A stretch of DNA of 64,000 nucleotides from Rufibacter radiotolerans. Lineage in GTDB: Bacteria > Bacteroidota > Bacteroidia > Cytophagales > Hymenobacteraceae. The stretch spans positions 2,881,001 through 2,945,000 of the forward strand of contig NZ_CP010777.1 in the NCBI RefSeq assembly GCF_001078055.1. Direction: 5' to 3'. The notes below the pieces were generated by a model. It had not been told where the DNA came from, ran no database searches, and saw nothing but the letters and a program-made list of their open reading frames with translations. A program made the translations under genes and the position numbers. Positions 1 through 8,834 of this stretch are shown piece by piece; positions within the stretch are counted from its first letter, which is position 1; the number at the start of each line of letters is the position of its first letter.

Positions 1-1686
1 TTAATGACTTCCCGGACCCGGATACACGTTCTGTTCCTGCGCCATTTTCTCCCAGACCTGCGCCATGGCGGTCACTTTGCCGGGGTTCTGGTCTGCTAAG
101 TTATTAGTTTCTGTTCGGTCTTGGGCCAGGTCATAGAGTTCCCATTTGGCTTTTGCGCCCAGGCGCACCAGTTTCCAGTTCCCCTGACGTAGCGCCGCCG
201 CCCCCAGGTGCTCCCAGAAAATAGTCTCGTGGCCGGGCTGCTCTTTGCCCAACAGAGCACCCAGAAAGCTTTTACCCGCCATGGGCGTAAGCGGGCGGCC
301 TTCAAACGTTTGGGGATAAGTGGCGCCGGAGGCATCCAGGCAGGTGGCCATGATGTCCATGACGTGTGCCGGTTGGCGCGAGAAACCGCCTTTGTTCTTC
401 ACTTTGGCAGGCCAGTGCACAATGAAAGGCGTGTTCATGCCGCCTTCATGCAATTTGGCTTTGAAATAACGGAACGGGGTGTTGCCCACGCTGGCCCACT
501 CCGGCCCAATGCCCGAATGCACCATCTGGGAGCCCGGCAGCGCCTGCTTGTCCACCGGAAACACCACGGGCACTCCCTGGCGGGTACTGCCGGCGCGGTC
601 AAAGCCAGGGCCGTATTTGGATGGCCTTTCTGAGCTGGTACCGTTGTCTGACAGAAAGAAAATAATAGTATTGTCCAGCTCGCCTTTGTCTTTGAGTTTC
701 TGCACCAGTTTGCCAATGGTCTGGTCCATGCGGTCTACCATGGCGGCATGCACGGCCATGGCCCGGGCGTCAAATTCCTGGTCTGAGTTGGTGTCCCATT
801 TCTTCTCGGGGAACATCCAGGGAGACAAAGGCGCCGATTTTTCCTCCAACAACCCCATCTTGACCATGCGGTCATAGCGGGCATTCCGGATGGCCTCCCA
901 CCCTACCTGGTAGGTGTTTTCATACTTGGCAATGTCTTCGTGTGGCGCCTGCAGCGGCCAGTGCGGCGCAGTATGGGCCACGTACAGGAAGAAGGGCTTC
1001 TCGTCTTTGGTGAATTTCTCCACGTAGGCGACCGCCGAGTCCCCGATGGCCGTGGTGTGGTAGTAGTCTTTGGGCACCGATTTCACCGGGGTGATGCCGT
1101 TCACCAGGCTGAAGGGGTCAAAGTAATCTACCACGCCCCAGAGGTTGCCGTAGTATTTGTCAAAGCCGCGGGCGGTGGGGTATTGGCTCAAGGGCGAGAA
1201 TTTTTCCTTTTCCACCTGGTGGGCCAGCCATTTCAGGTGCTCTTCTTTGGGGAGTTCCTCGGTTTGGGAGATGTGCCATTTGCCCACCATGCCCGTGTGG
1301 TAGCCGGCGGCCCGTAAAAGTTCGGCAATGGTGACGGTGTTCTCGGTGAGATAGCCGCGGTAACCGGGGGTTTTGTTGTCATGGGTCATGCCGCCTATGC
1401 CGGCCTGGTGCGGGTACAGGCCCGTCATGAGCGAGGCCCGGGTGGGGCAGCAGCGGGACACGTTATAGAACTGGGTAAACCGAAGGCCATTCTGCGCCAG
1501 GCTGTCCAGGGCGGGCGTACTGATCTCACCGCCGTAGCAGCCCACGTCTGAGTAGCCCAGGTCATCTGCCAGGATCACCACAATATTGGGCCGTTTGTCT
1601 TCCTTCTCTTTCTGGCCAGTCACACCCCCGGAGCAACCGGTGAGGCAGGCCAGGCCCAAAAACAGCAAAAACAAGGGACTTCTCAT
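1..1686 (-). CDS. Arylsulfatase (S1 family), predicted lipoprotein
   Basis: Hydrolyses sulfate esters, probably on glycan fragments. A lipobox-like stretch (LTGC, Cys18) follows a hydrophobic N-terminus, so the enzyme is probably lipid-anchored; the other sulfatases here have ordinary signal peptides. The metal-binding start of the fold is PNIVVILADDLGYSD (residues 33-47). The formylglycine motif CCPTR has its target at Cys79. KWH and HTAPHWPL substrate/metal-site motifs follow, and LSDNG marks the second metal cluster. The 561-residue length is normal for the family. The stop codon occupies bases 1-3, so the gene is complete. It is strikingly similar throughout to the sulfatase at 25760-27481, suggesting a duplication. 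The substrate cannot be read from the sequence. Confidence 0.95.
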   Translation of the reverse strand: MRSPLFLLFLGLACLTGCSGGVTGQKEKEDKRPNIVVILADDLGYSDVGCYGGEISTPALDSLAQNGLRFTQFYNVSRCCPTRASLMTGLYPHQAGIGGMTHDNKTPGYRGYLTENTVTIAELLRAAGYHTGMVGKWHISQTEELPKEEHLKWLAHQVEKEKFSPLSQYPTARGFDKYYGNLWGVVDYFDPFSLVNGITPVKSVPKDYYHTTAIGDSAVAYVEKFTKDEKPFFLYVAHTAPHWPLQAPHEDIAKYENTYQVGWEAIRNARYDRMVKMGLLEEKSAPLSPWMFPEKKWDTNSDQEFDARAMAVHAAMVDRMDQTIGKLVQKLKDKGELDNTIIFFLSDNGTSSERPSKYGPGFDRAGSTRQGVPVVFPVDKQALPGSQMVHSGIGPEWASVGNTPFRYFKAKLHEGGMNTPFIVHWPAKVKNKGGFSRQPAHVMDIMATCLDASGATYPQTFEGRPLTPMAGKSFLGALLGKEQPGHETIFWEHLGAAALRQGNWKLVRLGAKAKWELYDLAQDRTETNNLADQNPGKVTAMAQVWEKMAQEQNVYPGPGSH

Positions 1687-1720
1687 GGCACAGGGGTTAA
1701 GAGCATGTTTAAAGCAAAAG

Positions 1721-1760
1721 GCGTTTCAGGCGCGTTTTTCTCAAAACAGGCCTGAAACGC
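1721..1760. repeat. Intergenic hairpin repeat, copy 1
   Basis: Arms GCGTTTCAGGCGCGTTTT and AAAACAGGCCTGAAACGC differ at two pairs. It lies just downstream of the GH2 stop codon. Confidence 0.8.
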
Positions 1761-1769
1761 GGTAAAACC

Positions 1770-3995
1770 TTAAAAGGAATACAAACCGAAGTCAAAGGCC
1801 GCCGGGCCGCCCACGTTCATCAGCTCCACCACCAGGTGGTTGTCGCCGGGCTTCAGGTAGCTGTAATACTCGCTCAAGTTGATCTCGTCATAATGGCGCT
1901 TGGTGTTGATGAACTTGTTCACCACCAGTTTTCCGTTAAGGTACACCTTGGCATCGCCGTGGGCCAGAATTCTGAACTGCAGGTTATTGGGCACCTGCGC
2001 CAGGGTAAAGGTCTGGGCCGCCCAGCGGTTGTCTCCTTTCTTGAGCATCACGGGCGCGTTCACCGCAGCAAAATCAGCTTTGTTGAGGAACCCGTTCACC
2101 GTTGGTTTTTTCTCAGTGAGTAACAAAGACTGCGGCTTCACCTCTGAGTCTGGGAAAATAGCCCATGACTTGACCGGGGTGTTGTAAAGCGGTTTGTGCA
2201 GGATGCGCAGCAGTTCGGGGTCAATCTTTATTTTCTTGCGGTCATAGGTAATGAGGCCGTTCACCTCGCCTTCCACGTCGGTGGTCTGGGTGTAAATGGC
2301 CGCCGACAGGCCTCTGTGCACCATGGGGTACATGTTGTGCATGAGCTTGGTGTATTCCTTGAACAGCTCGTCACTGGTTTTGTAGGTGCGGTAGCCCCAG
2401 TTGCGCATGCCCGGGTTCCAGATGTGGCCTTCCAGGGGCAAGCCCAGGCCCCCAAACTCGCCCAGCACGATGGTACGGCCGGGGTTCTGCTCGGCGGGTT
2501 CCATGCCGGGGCCGGGGTAATGGTGGGCATCGTTCATCTGACCCACGCCGCGGTCGGTCCAGCCGCTCACGCCGTTGATCACGCGGGTAGGTTCGTATTT
2601 CTGGGTCCACTCCACCAGGCGCCTGGTGTCATACTGGCCCCACCCCTCATTAAACACCACCCACACGGCAATAGACGGGAAAAATTTCAGGTGGTCAATG
2701 ATGGATTTCCACTCGGTTTCAAACTGTTTGGCAGACTCTGCCGGACGGGCCCAGTCTTCTTTGGCTTCGGCTTTCACATGCTGCACCTCGCGGTCTTCGG
2801 TCTTGAAACCGGTCACCATGTCTTGCCACACCAGCAGGCCCATAGAGTCTGCATAATAGTAGTAGCGCGACGGCTCCACCTTGATGTGCTTGCGCAGCAT
2901 GTTAAAGCCCATGTCTTTGAGCACGTCCATGTCATAGCGCATGGCGGCCTCAGAAGGCGGGGTCAGGAGGCCGTCTGGCCACCAGCCCTGGTCCAGGGTG
3001 CCGTACTGGAACACCGGCTGGTTGTTGAGCATGAGGCGCTCATACCCCATGGCGTCTTTGCCCAGGGCCACCTTGCGCATGGCAAAGTAAGATTTCACGT
3101 TGTCTAAGGTCTTGTTGCCGTCTTTCAACTGTACTTCCAGTTGGTACAGGCTCGGGCTGTAAGGTGTCCAGAGTTCCGGGTTAGGTACTGAAAGTTCTAT
3201 GGGGCTGTTGGCCGCGGCGGTTTTCTCAGAAATAACTTTGTTGTCTTTGAGCACCTTTACCACCAGTTTCTCTCTGCCGGTGGCGCCGGTCACCTGGTTT
3301 TTGATGACTACCTTGTTTTGGTCAATGTTGGGCTCGGGCACCAGGCTGGCCACGTAGGCCTTGTCCACGGGCTCCAGCCACACGGTCTGCCAGATACCGG
3401 TTACGGGCGTGTACCAGATGCCTTTGGGCTCCAGCACCTGCTTGCCACGGGCCTGAGAATCGGTGTCGGTGGGGTCCCAGACTGAGACCACCACTTCCTG
3501 CTGGCCTAACTTGAGGGCGTTGGTGATGTCAAAGGTGAAGGGGTCTGAGCCGCCTTTGTGGTCACCTACTTTCTTGCCGTTCACCCACACGGTGGTTTCC
3601 CAGTCTACGGCGTCAAAGTGCAGCAGGACTTTTTTGTTTTTCCAGGAGGCCGGCACCGTGAACGTGCGGTTGTACCACAGCTTCTGGTCAGGCTGCACGA
3701 TCTTGCCTACGCCAGACAGGCTGGACTCGGCGCAGAAGGGCACCAGAATCTTGCCGTCAAATTTGCGGGGCTCAGAGGCGTTGCGCGGTACAATGGCGTA
3801 GTTCCAGAGGCCGTTCAGGTTTAGCCAATTGGTGCGCACCAGCTGCGGACGCGGGTACTGGCGCCAGGCGTTCTCAGGGGTTACCTGTTCGCCCCAGGTG
3901 GTTTTCATTCCGCCCGGGTTGATTTTCTTGTCCTGGGCCTGGGCAATAAAAGTCCAAAGGAAAACGAAAAGGAAAGGCAGGCTTCTTCTCATCAT
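1770..3995 (-). CDS. Glycoside hydrolase family 2 (beta-galactosidase/beta-glucuronidase type)
   Basis: Retaining exo-glycosidase that removes a beta-linked sugar, galactose or glucuronate being usual for the family. A signal peptide ending AQAQ is followed by a sugar-binding jelly roll (about 45-210; WYNRTFTVP, WVNGKKVG), an immunoglobulin-like domain (about 215-310) and the TIM barrel. The acid/base is Glu450 in FNEGWGQYD and the nucleophile Glu513 in LGEFGG. A C-terminal beta domain (about 640-741) contains YLNGK, as in accessory GH2 modules. The ATG at 3995 is preferred; an upstream TTG in frame would add three residues before the signal peptide. A weak copy of the locus operator lies at 4069-4083. 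The precise sugar is unresolved. Confidence 0.93.
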   Translation of the reverse strand: MMRRSLPFLFVFLWTFIAQAQDKKINPGGMKTTWGEQVTPENAWRQYPRPQLVRTNWLNLNGLWNYAIVPRNASEPRKFDGKILVPFCAESSLSGVGKIVQPDQKLWYNRTFTVPASWKNKKVLLHFDAVDWETTVWVNGKKVGDHKGGSDPFTFDITNALKLGQQEVVVSVWDPTDTDSQARGKQVLEPKGIWYTPVTGIWQTVWLEPVDKAYVASLVPEPNIDQNKVVIKNQVTGATGREKLVVKVLKDNKVISEKTAAANSPIELSVPNPELWTPYSPSLYQLEVQLKDGNKTLDNVKSYFAMRKVALGKDAMGYERLMLNNQPVFQYGTLDQGWWPDGLLTPPSEAAMRYDMDVLKDMGFNMLRKHIKVEPSRYYYYADSMGLLVWQDMVTGFKTEDREVQHVKAEAKEDWARPAESAKQFETEWKSIIDHLKFFPSIAVWVVFNEGWGQYDTRRLVEWTQKYEPTRVINGVSGWTDRGVGQMNDAHHYPGPGMEPAEQNPGRTIVLGEFGGLGLPLEGHIWNPGMRNWGYRTYKTSDELFKEYTKLMHNMYPMVHRGLSAAIYTQTTDVEGEVNGLITYDRKKIKIDPELLRILHKPLYNTPVKSWAIFPDSEVKPQSLLLTEKKPTVNGFLNKADFAAVNAPVMLKKGDNRWAAQTFTLAQVPNNLQFRILAHGDAKVYLNGKLVVNKFINTKRHYDEINLSEYYSYLKPGDNHLVVELMNVGGPAAFDFGLYSF

Positions 3996-4068
3996 ATGCG
4001 ACAAAGGTTATTTCCGGGTTTGGTCAGATAGGTCAGTTCACAATATTAGCCCATGCCCCGGTAACGCT

Positions 4069-4083
4069 TTATCACATTTGTAG
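4069..4083 (-). promoter_or_regulatory. Weak copy of the CTACAA-N3-TTGTAG operator before GH2
   Basis: On the minus strand CTACAAATGTGATAA keeps the left half and the ATG spacer of the site at 20594-20608, but the right half is degenerate. No good TAnnTTTG box lies at the 56-bp spacing seen at the other sites; the nearest candidate, TATCTGAC at 4030-4023, is weak. Confidence 0.35.
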
Positions 4084-4225
4084 CAAATGCTAGGAATTAT
4101 GTCGTTTGGCTGGTGTTACGGCCTTTTTTCGGCACAAGGCCCGGTTTTGCCTGGATGTTAGATGGATGGAAGAAAAGTGGTGGCGCACCGAAAGACAGGG
4201 AAAAAACTGGAGCCAAGCCGAAAGC

Positions 4226-4261
4226 GTTTTAAGCCTGTTTTGTAGGAAACAGGCTCAAAAC
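4226..4261. repeat. Intergenic hairpin repeat, copy 2
   Basis: Imperfect arms GTTTTAAGCCTGTTTT and GGAAACAGGCTCAAAAC, 20 bases past the stop of the serine hydrolase. Confidence 0.75.
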
Positions 4262-4280
4262 AGGTTGTCTTCTGCTTGTG

Positions 4281-5345
4281 CTAGTTGCCCGGTTTGGCCG
4301 CCAGTTCTTCCTTTACCAATCCTTTTACCTGCAGGTATACCGGCATCACTTTCACAAACGCAGACCGGGTGGAGAAGACGCCGGCCAGGTTATTTTCCAC
4401 GTCTATCCAGGGGGTAAACCCGAAGGCGCCCGGCGAGACCGCTTCCAGCACCTGGCCGGTTTTGGGGTGTACCCGTTCGCGCCACACGCCAATGCCGTAG
4501 CGCACCTCGGTTTTGTCTTTCAGGAGCGGCATAAACTTGGTGAAGGGGCTTTCCACTACTTTAGCCTGGCGGGTCTGGTCTTGCAGGAGCGTTTGCACGG
4601 CTTTTTCTGAGAGCACCCGTTTGCCCTGGTAATGACCTTTGTTCAAAAGCATCTGCAGGAACTTCATGTAGTCATTAGCGGTAGACACGGCCCCGCCGGC
4701 AATTCTGGGGTTACGCAGCGGGCTGGTACGGCCAAATGTGGTGCGGCGCATGCCCAGGGGCTGGCCGATTTTCTGCTGGAACAGCTCTTCCCAAGCCATG
4801 CCCGATACCTTCTCGGCTATACGGCCGGCCACCTGCATGCTCAGGCCGCCGTAATGCAGCTCGGTACCGGGTTTGGCGACCAGTTTCATGGCCGCTATCT
4901 GGGCCACTAGAGTATCAAAAGGCACCTGTCGTTGGTTTAAAACAGGAGAATCCAGGCCTTCGCCGGGCAAGCCCGAGGTGTGGGAGAACAGCTGCCGGAT
5001 GGTGATATTGGCTTTCTCGCCGGTGAAGCCCGGCAGGTAATCCGCCACCTTGTCTTCCAGCTTTAGTTGCCCTGCATCTACCAGACTCATGATCACCGCA
5101 CCAGACAGCCACTTGGTGGCGGAGGCAATGGGCACGGGCCGGTCGGCCGTAAACTGCCCGAAACTTTTGTCATAGATCATCTTACCGTCTTTGACCATTA
5201 CCAACGCGTAGCCTCCCCCCTGGCCTTTGAGTTGCGGCAGCTTTTGTTCCAGCAATCGGTCTACCTGTTTGAAGTCATAGGCAGGCTGAGCCTTTGCAAG
5301 GCTTGTCAGAAACAGCGAGAACACCAGGTACAGGAAGATTTTCAT
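4281..5345 (-). CDS. Serine hydrolase, class C beta-lactamase/esterase fold
   Basis: A penicillin-binding-protein-like serine hydrolase; family members are esterases, D-peptidases or beta-lactamases. The signal peptide ends AKAQ. The catalytic S-x-x-K is Ser75-Ala-Thr-Lys78 (IASATK). The second motif is Tyr165-Gly-Gly in LHYGGLSM, replacing the usual Y-x-N. SHTSGLPGEG (residues 121-130) is typical of the esterase-like branch. In a glycan locus it may remove acyl groups such as acetate, but that is inference from context. It is transcribed toward the GH2 gene, divergently from the sulfatase at 5638. No operator copy facing it was found. Confidence 0.88.
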   Translation of the reverse strand: MKIFLYLVFSLFLTSLAKAQPAYDFKQVDRLLEQKLPQLKGQGGGYALVMVKDGKMIYDKSFGQFTADRPVPIASATKWLSGAVIMSLVDAGQLKLEDKVADYLPGFTGEKANITIRQLFSHTSGLPGEGLDSPVLNQRQVPFDTLVAQIAAMKLVAKPGTELHYGGLSMQVAGRIAEKVSGMAWEELFQQKIGQPLGMRRTTFGRTSPLRNPRIAGGAVSTANDYMKFLQMLLNKGHYQGKRVLSEKAVQTLLQDQTRQAKVVESPFTKFMPLLKDKTEVRYGIGVWRERVHPKTGQVLEAVSPGAFGFTPWIDVENNLAGVFSTRSAFVKVMPVYLQVKGLVKEELAAKPGN

Positions 5346-5637
5346 AGCAGATAGTGGCGTTTGGTGCTTTGACCTAAAACCTGGGTGGAGGTTTAAAAGA
5401 GGAACTGGCTCTATATCAGCCTCAATTCCTGTACCTCACCTCTGCCCTGCTACAATAGTTGTAGTATTTGAAATGATTCTGATAGCTGCCTTGGCAAATC
5501 TGGTGTAATTTGTCGCTTCCAAACAGTACACCCAGACACCAGACATAACCATGCCATAGATAACCCGGGCAGGAAGAACGGCACCCAGAAAGCGCTTTCA
5601 CCCACTTCGGTTACTTTTACCCTACTATCCTAAAAAC
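5346..5637. other. Divergent intergenic region with operator
   Basis: Lies between the divergent serine hydrolase and sulfatase genes. It holds the perfect palindrome at 5450-5464 and a -7-like box at 5506-5512, both oriented toward the sulfatase. No small gene is convincing here. Confidence 0.7.
5450..5512 (+). promoter_or_regulatory. Candidate operator plus -7 box for the sulfatase at 5638
   Basis: CTACAATAGTTGTAG (5450-5464) is a perfect 6-3-6 inverted repeat. TAATTTG starts at 5506, 56 bp from the first base of the palindrome; it is one base shorter than TAnnTTTG. The three minus-strand promoters of this locus have the same 56-bp spacing. Confidence 0.65.
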
Positions 5638-7212
5638 ATGCTCAAAACAGTTCCCCGCCTTTTCATGGTTCTCTTGCTGCTGACTGCCTTTACCGCGGTG
5701 GGCCAGAAAAAGGCCACGCCCGCCCCTAAGGCCAAAAAGCAGCCCAACATTCTGGTTATTTTCTCAGATGACCACGCCCTGCGCGCCATCAGTGCCTACG
5801 GCAACAGCCTGGTTCAGACGCCCAACATAGACCGGCTGGCCAAAAGCGGCATGCTTTTTAGGAATGCTATGGTCACCAACTCCATCTGCGGCCCCAGCCG
5901 GGCGGTGTTGCTGTCTGGCAAGTACAGCCATTTGAACGGCGTGGCGACAAACCAGGCAGGCGTGGCCTTTGACGGCAGCCAGACCACCTTCCCCAAGCTC
6001 CTGCAGCAGGCCGGGTACCAGACCGCCATTGTGGGCAAATGGCACCTGGTCTCCAACCCCACCGGGTTCCATTACTGGAAAGTGCTGCCGGGCCAGGGAC
6101 AATACTATAACCCAGACTTTGTGTCGGCGGCAGGCCGCGAGCGCAAGGAAGGCTACGTGACAGACCTAATCACCGACGAGGCCCTGGGCTGGCTGGACCA
6201 GAAACGTGACAAGAGCAAACCGTTCCTGCTCATGTACCAGCAGAAATCGCCGCACCGTAACTGGCACCCGGCTACCCGCCACCTGAACCTGTATGATGAC
6301 GTGACCTTCCCCGAACCAGCCACCCTCTTTGATAACTACGCCAACCGCGCCAGCGGGGCCCGCAACCAGGAAATGGAGATTGACCGGCACATGGAGCTCT
6401 TTGACGACAACAAGCTGTTCCAGCCCAAAGACTCGGCAGTCGCCCCAGGCCCCAGGTATGGGCTGTACGGCCGCATGCTGCCCTCGCAGTGGGTGCCGTT
6501 CTACAAGGCATATGAAGACGAGAACGCTAAATTCCTGGCCAATCCGCCCACGGGCAAAGACCTGGTCCGCTGGAAATACCAACGCTACATCAAAGATTAC
6601 ATGCGCTCCGTGGCCTCATTGGACGAGGGCATTGGCAAGGTGCTGGATTACCTGAAGGAGAACGGCCTGGAAGAAAACACCCTGGTGGTGTATAGCTCAG
6701 ACCAGGGCTTTTACCTGGGCGAGCACGGCTGGTTTGACAAACGCTGGATGTACGAAGAATCACTGCACACGCCCCTGATCGTGCGCTGGCCGGGCGTGGT
6801 GAAACCGGGCACCCAGAACAAAGACATCGTCCTGAACCTGGACCTGGCCCAGACGTTTCTACAGGCCGCCGGCGTGGCAGAACCCGCTGAGATGCAGGGC
6901 CACAGTCTGTTGCCGCTGCTCAAAGGCCAAACGCCCAAAGACTGGCGCCAGGCCATGTATTACCACTACTCAGAGTACCCCCGCCCGCACCGGGTACCCG
7001 AGCATTTTGGCATCCGGAACCAGCAGCACAAGCTCATCTACTACTACTACCTAAAAGAGTGGGAGTTCTTTGACCTGAAGCGCGACCCGCAGGAATTAAA
7101 AAGCGAATACACCAACCCAGCCTACGCCGCCACCATCAAAGAAATGAAGCAGCAACTAAGCAAACTTCAGGCCCAGTACAAAGATCCCATCGCTTCTAAG
7201 ATAGCTTTTTAA
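5638..7212 (+). CDS. Sulfatase (S1 family)
   Basis: The only plus-strand enzyme gene of the glycan locus. A signal peptide ending near VGQ is followed by a lysine/proline-rich linker and the sulfatase fold beginning PNILVIFSDDHALRA (residues 36-50). The formylglycine motif is CGPSR with Cys84. GKWH, QQKSPHRNW and SSDQGFYLGEHGWFDKR supply the metal and sulfate pocket; GEHGWFDKR is typical of the iduronate-2-/glucosamine-6-sulfatase side of the family. The 524-residue length is ordinary. ATG is chosen because it gives a clean signal peptide. A perfect hairpin repeat follows the stop codon by 23 bases. Substrate unassigned. Confidence 0.94.
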   Translation: MLKTVPRLFMVLLLLTAFTAVGQKKATPAPKAKKQPNILVIFSDDHALRAISAYGNSLVQTPNIDRLAKSGMLFRNAMVTNSICGPSRAVLLSGKYSHLNGVATNQAGVAFDGSQTTFPKLLQQAGYQTAIVGKWHLVSNPTGFHYWKVLPGQGQYYNPDFVSAAGRERKEGYVTDLITDEALGWLDQKRDKSKPFLLMYQQKSPHRNWHPATRHLNLYDDVTFPEPATLFDNYANRASGARNQEMEIDRHMELFDDNKLFQPKDSAVAPGPRYGLYGRMLPSQWVPFYKAYEDENAKFLANPPTGKDLVRWKYQRYIKDYMRSVASLDEGIGKVLDYLKENGLEENTLVVYSSDQGFYLGEHGWFDKRWMYEESLHTPLIVRWPGVVKPGTQNKDIVLNLDLAQTFLQAAGVAEPAEMQGHSLLPLLKGQTPKDWRQAMYYHYSEYPRPHRVPEHFGIRNQQHKLIYYYYLKEWEFFDLKRDPQELKSEYTNPAYAATIKEMKQQLSKLQAQYKDPIASKIAF

Positions 7213-7235
7213 GCATGCCAGAAGTTGGAACAGTG

Positions 7236-7269
7236 TTTCGTGCTTGTTTTCATGAAAACAAGCACGAAA
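7236..7269. repeat. Intergenic hairpin repeat, copy 3 (perfect)
   Basis: Arms TTTCGTGCTTGTTTTC and GAAAACAAGCACGAAA pair perfectly with a 2-nt AT loop. Its core GTGCTTG/CAAGCAC differs from the family consensus on both sides together. Confidence 0.85.
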
Positions 7270-7475
7270 GAGCAAGCTGCTAAGGAATTTAGAGATATTC
7301 TCCCTGGGCAAAGGAAAGAGCATTGGCACTGGAAGTATCTGATACAAACCTACCAGTTGGACTTGGTTCGCACTAAATAGACTGTGCCTAAAAAAAGCAG
7401 CTAGGTTAAATTCCTACATTCACCCTATTCGTGGGGAAACGGGCCTGAAACAACTTTTCGCTGGGGTGGGCCGAA

Positions 7476-7522
7476 CACAAAAAGGGCCGGTGAAATTTCG
7501 TTCACCGACCCTCCATTTTTGT
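7476..7522. terminator. Bidirectional intrinsic terminator
   Basis: Stem GGGCCGGTGAA (7484-7494) with TTCACCGACCC (7501-7511), one mismatch. An A-run precedes it and a T-run follows, so it can stop transcription from both convergent genes. Confidence 0.8.
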
Positions 7523-7536
7523 CAATCTCAGTTTCT

Positions 7537-7572
7537 GTTTTGGGGCTGTTTCTAGCAAAACATCCTCAAAAC
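7537..7572. repeat. Intergenic hairpin repeat, copy 4 (degenerate)
   Basis: GTTTTGGGGCTGTTT pairs imperfectly with CAAAACATCCTCAAAAC; 34 bases downstream of the PHP-domain gene stop. Confidence 0.55.
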
Positions 7573-7606
7573 GGTGGTTTACCTAAGGGAAGCTGAGGTT
7601 GGAAAG

Positions 7607-8794
7607 TTACTGCCGTACCACTGGCTGAATCCAGGCGGTTTCCAGGTCACCGGCCTGAAAGGGGTTTTCCTGGGGCTGGCTGGAAATCACCTTGGCCCGC
7701 ACGTACAGGTCTTTTTTGCTTACTTTATAATCGGCCTGCAGGCCTTTCACTTCTTTGAGCAATTGGCTTTTCTCACTGGTGCCCGCGGTTTTGGCGCCCC
7801 AGAACTGGATGGTGTAGGTCACGCCGGGTTTCGGTTTCACCTTTAGGGCCAGCTTGTTTTTCTTATAGCTCAGGTTTTGCAGTTCCACGCCCGTGGTGGC
7901 GTAGAAATCTCCCTTTTCCATGGCGTCTACCAGGGCATTGGGCGTAAGATCTTTGGCTTTTACCATTACCCATCCCCTACCCGGGTTGCTGGCGCCCGCC
8001 TTGAACTCCAGGTAATCATGCGAGTCGTCGGTGGCCAGGCCGTAGAGCAGCGGTTTGCCGGCCTTAAGGTAATGGATCAGGAGCTGGTCCCAGAGTGCCT
8101 CCATGCCCAGGGTGGCCGAGTCGCCGTAGTTGTGAACGTGCGGGTGGCCGTTGTAGACCTCAAAGAAACGCTCGCCCCTGAGCTCTTTCATGTCATTCAC
8201 CTTCACCGACCACCTGAAGTTGGGGTGGTTGATGTGTGGGAACATTGGCTGGCCGGTGCGCTTGCGCTGGGCGTACACAGCATCCAGGTTGTTTTGCATG
8301 GTCTGGGCCACGCTGTTTCCGCCCTGCGGCTTGATCACTTCCTGCACGTTAATGGCGCCCACGTGAATGCTTTTGTCCTCAAACTTGTCGGTGATCTCCT
8401 CGGCCTGCAGAATCAGGAACTTGCCTTGCTCCTCAAATTTGGGGCGGTATTCAGCCAGCGTCTTCAGCCTTACGTTGATCCTCCCCAGTGAATCTGTCTT
8501 ATAGGTCACCCAGTCTTTGCCGTATTTGGCCAGGTATTCCTGGAACCTGCGCTGCCGGAATTTGTGGGCCGGGACCAGCTTCCATTTCTCGCCCTCGGCT
8601 AAGGTGTTATGGTCTGAGAGCGACACAAAATCATAGCCGTGGCTTTTGTACCAGTCCATGATCATCTCGGGAAAATCGTCTCCGTCGCTCCACAGCGAGT
8701 GGGTGTGCAGGTTGCCTTTGTACCATTGGCCGCCCTCCTGGGCCCAGGCAGCACCCACAGACAAAAAGAAAAACACCGCTAAAAGATATCTCAT
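7607..8794 (-). CDS. Secreted PHP-domain metal-dependent phosphoesterase
   Basis: The PHP domain follows the signal peptide (ending AWAQ) directly: GNLHTHSLWSDGD and, about 40 residues later, VSLSDHNTL are the metal-binding histidine/aspartate motifs. A later LYGLATDDSHDY supplies the C-terminal His/Asp pair. The last ~90 residues form a beta-rich tail. Cytoplasmic PHP proteins are histidinol phosphatases or polymerase domains; secreted ones of this kind are common in Bacteroidota but poorly characterised, so the substrate is unknown. The ATG at 8794 is chosen over an upstream in-frame start at 8884, which would place 30 poor residues before the signal peptide. It lies 40 bases after the HEAT-sulfatase gene, likely in one operon. 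Confidence 0.85.
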   Translation of the reverse strand: MRYLLAVFFFLSVGAAWAQEGGQWYKGNLHTHSLWSDGDDFPEMIMDWYKSHGYDFVSLSDHNTLAEGEKWKLVPAHKFRQRRFQEYLAKYGKDWVTYKTDSLGRINVRLKTLAEYRPKFEEQGKFLILQAEEITDKFEDKSIHVGAINVQEVIKPQGGNSVAQTMQNNLDAVYAQRKRTGQPMFPHINHPNFRWSVKVNDMKELRGERFFEVYNGHPHVHNYGDSATLGMEALWDQLLIHYLKAGKPLLYGLATDDSHDYLEFKAGASNPGRGWVMVKAKDLTPNALVDAMEKGDFYATTGVELQNLSYKKNKLALKVKPKPGVTYTIQFWGAKTAGTSEKSQLLKEVKGLQADYKVSKKDLYVRAKVISSQPQENPFQAGDLETAWIQPVVRQ

Positions 8795-8834
8795 ATGCAA
8801 AGGAAAGATTGGGAATGAAGGAAGCCAAAAGTAC

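Larger units (their letters stand above)
7213..7606. other. Convergent intergenic region
   Basis: Lies between convergent sulfatase and PHP-domain genes. It contains two hairpin-repeat copies (7236-7269 and 7537-7572) and a bidirectional terminator (7476-7522). No gene is seen. Confidence 0.75.

Noticed and set aside
2196..3107. 303-codon plus-strand frame opposite the GH2 gene
   Set aside because: It is the reverse-strand shadow of a well-supported GH2 gene; its translation is histidine- and valine-rich with no domain pattern.
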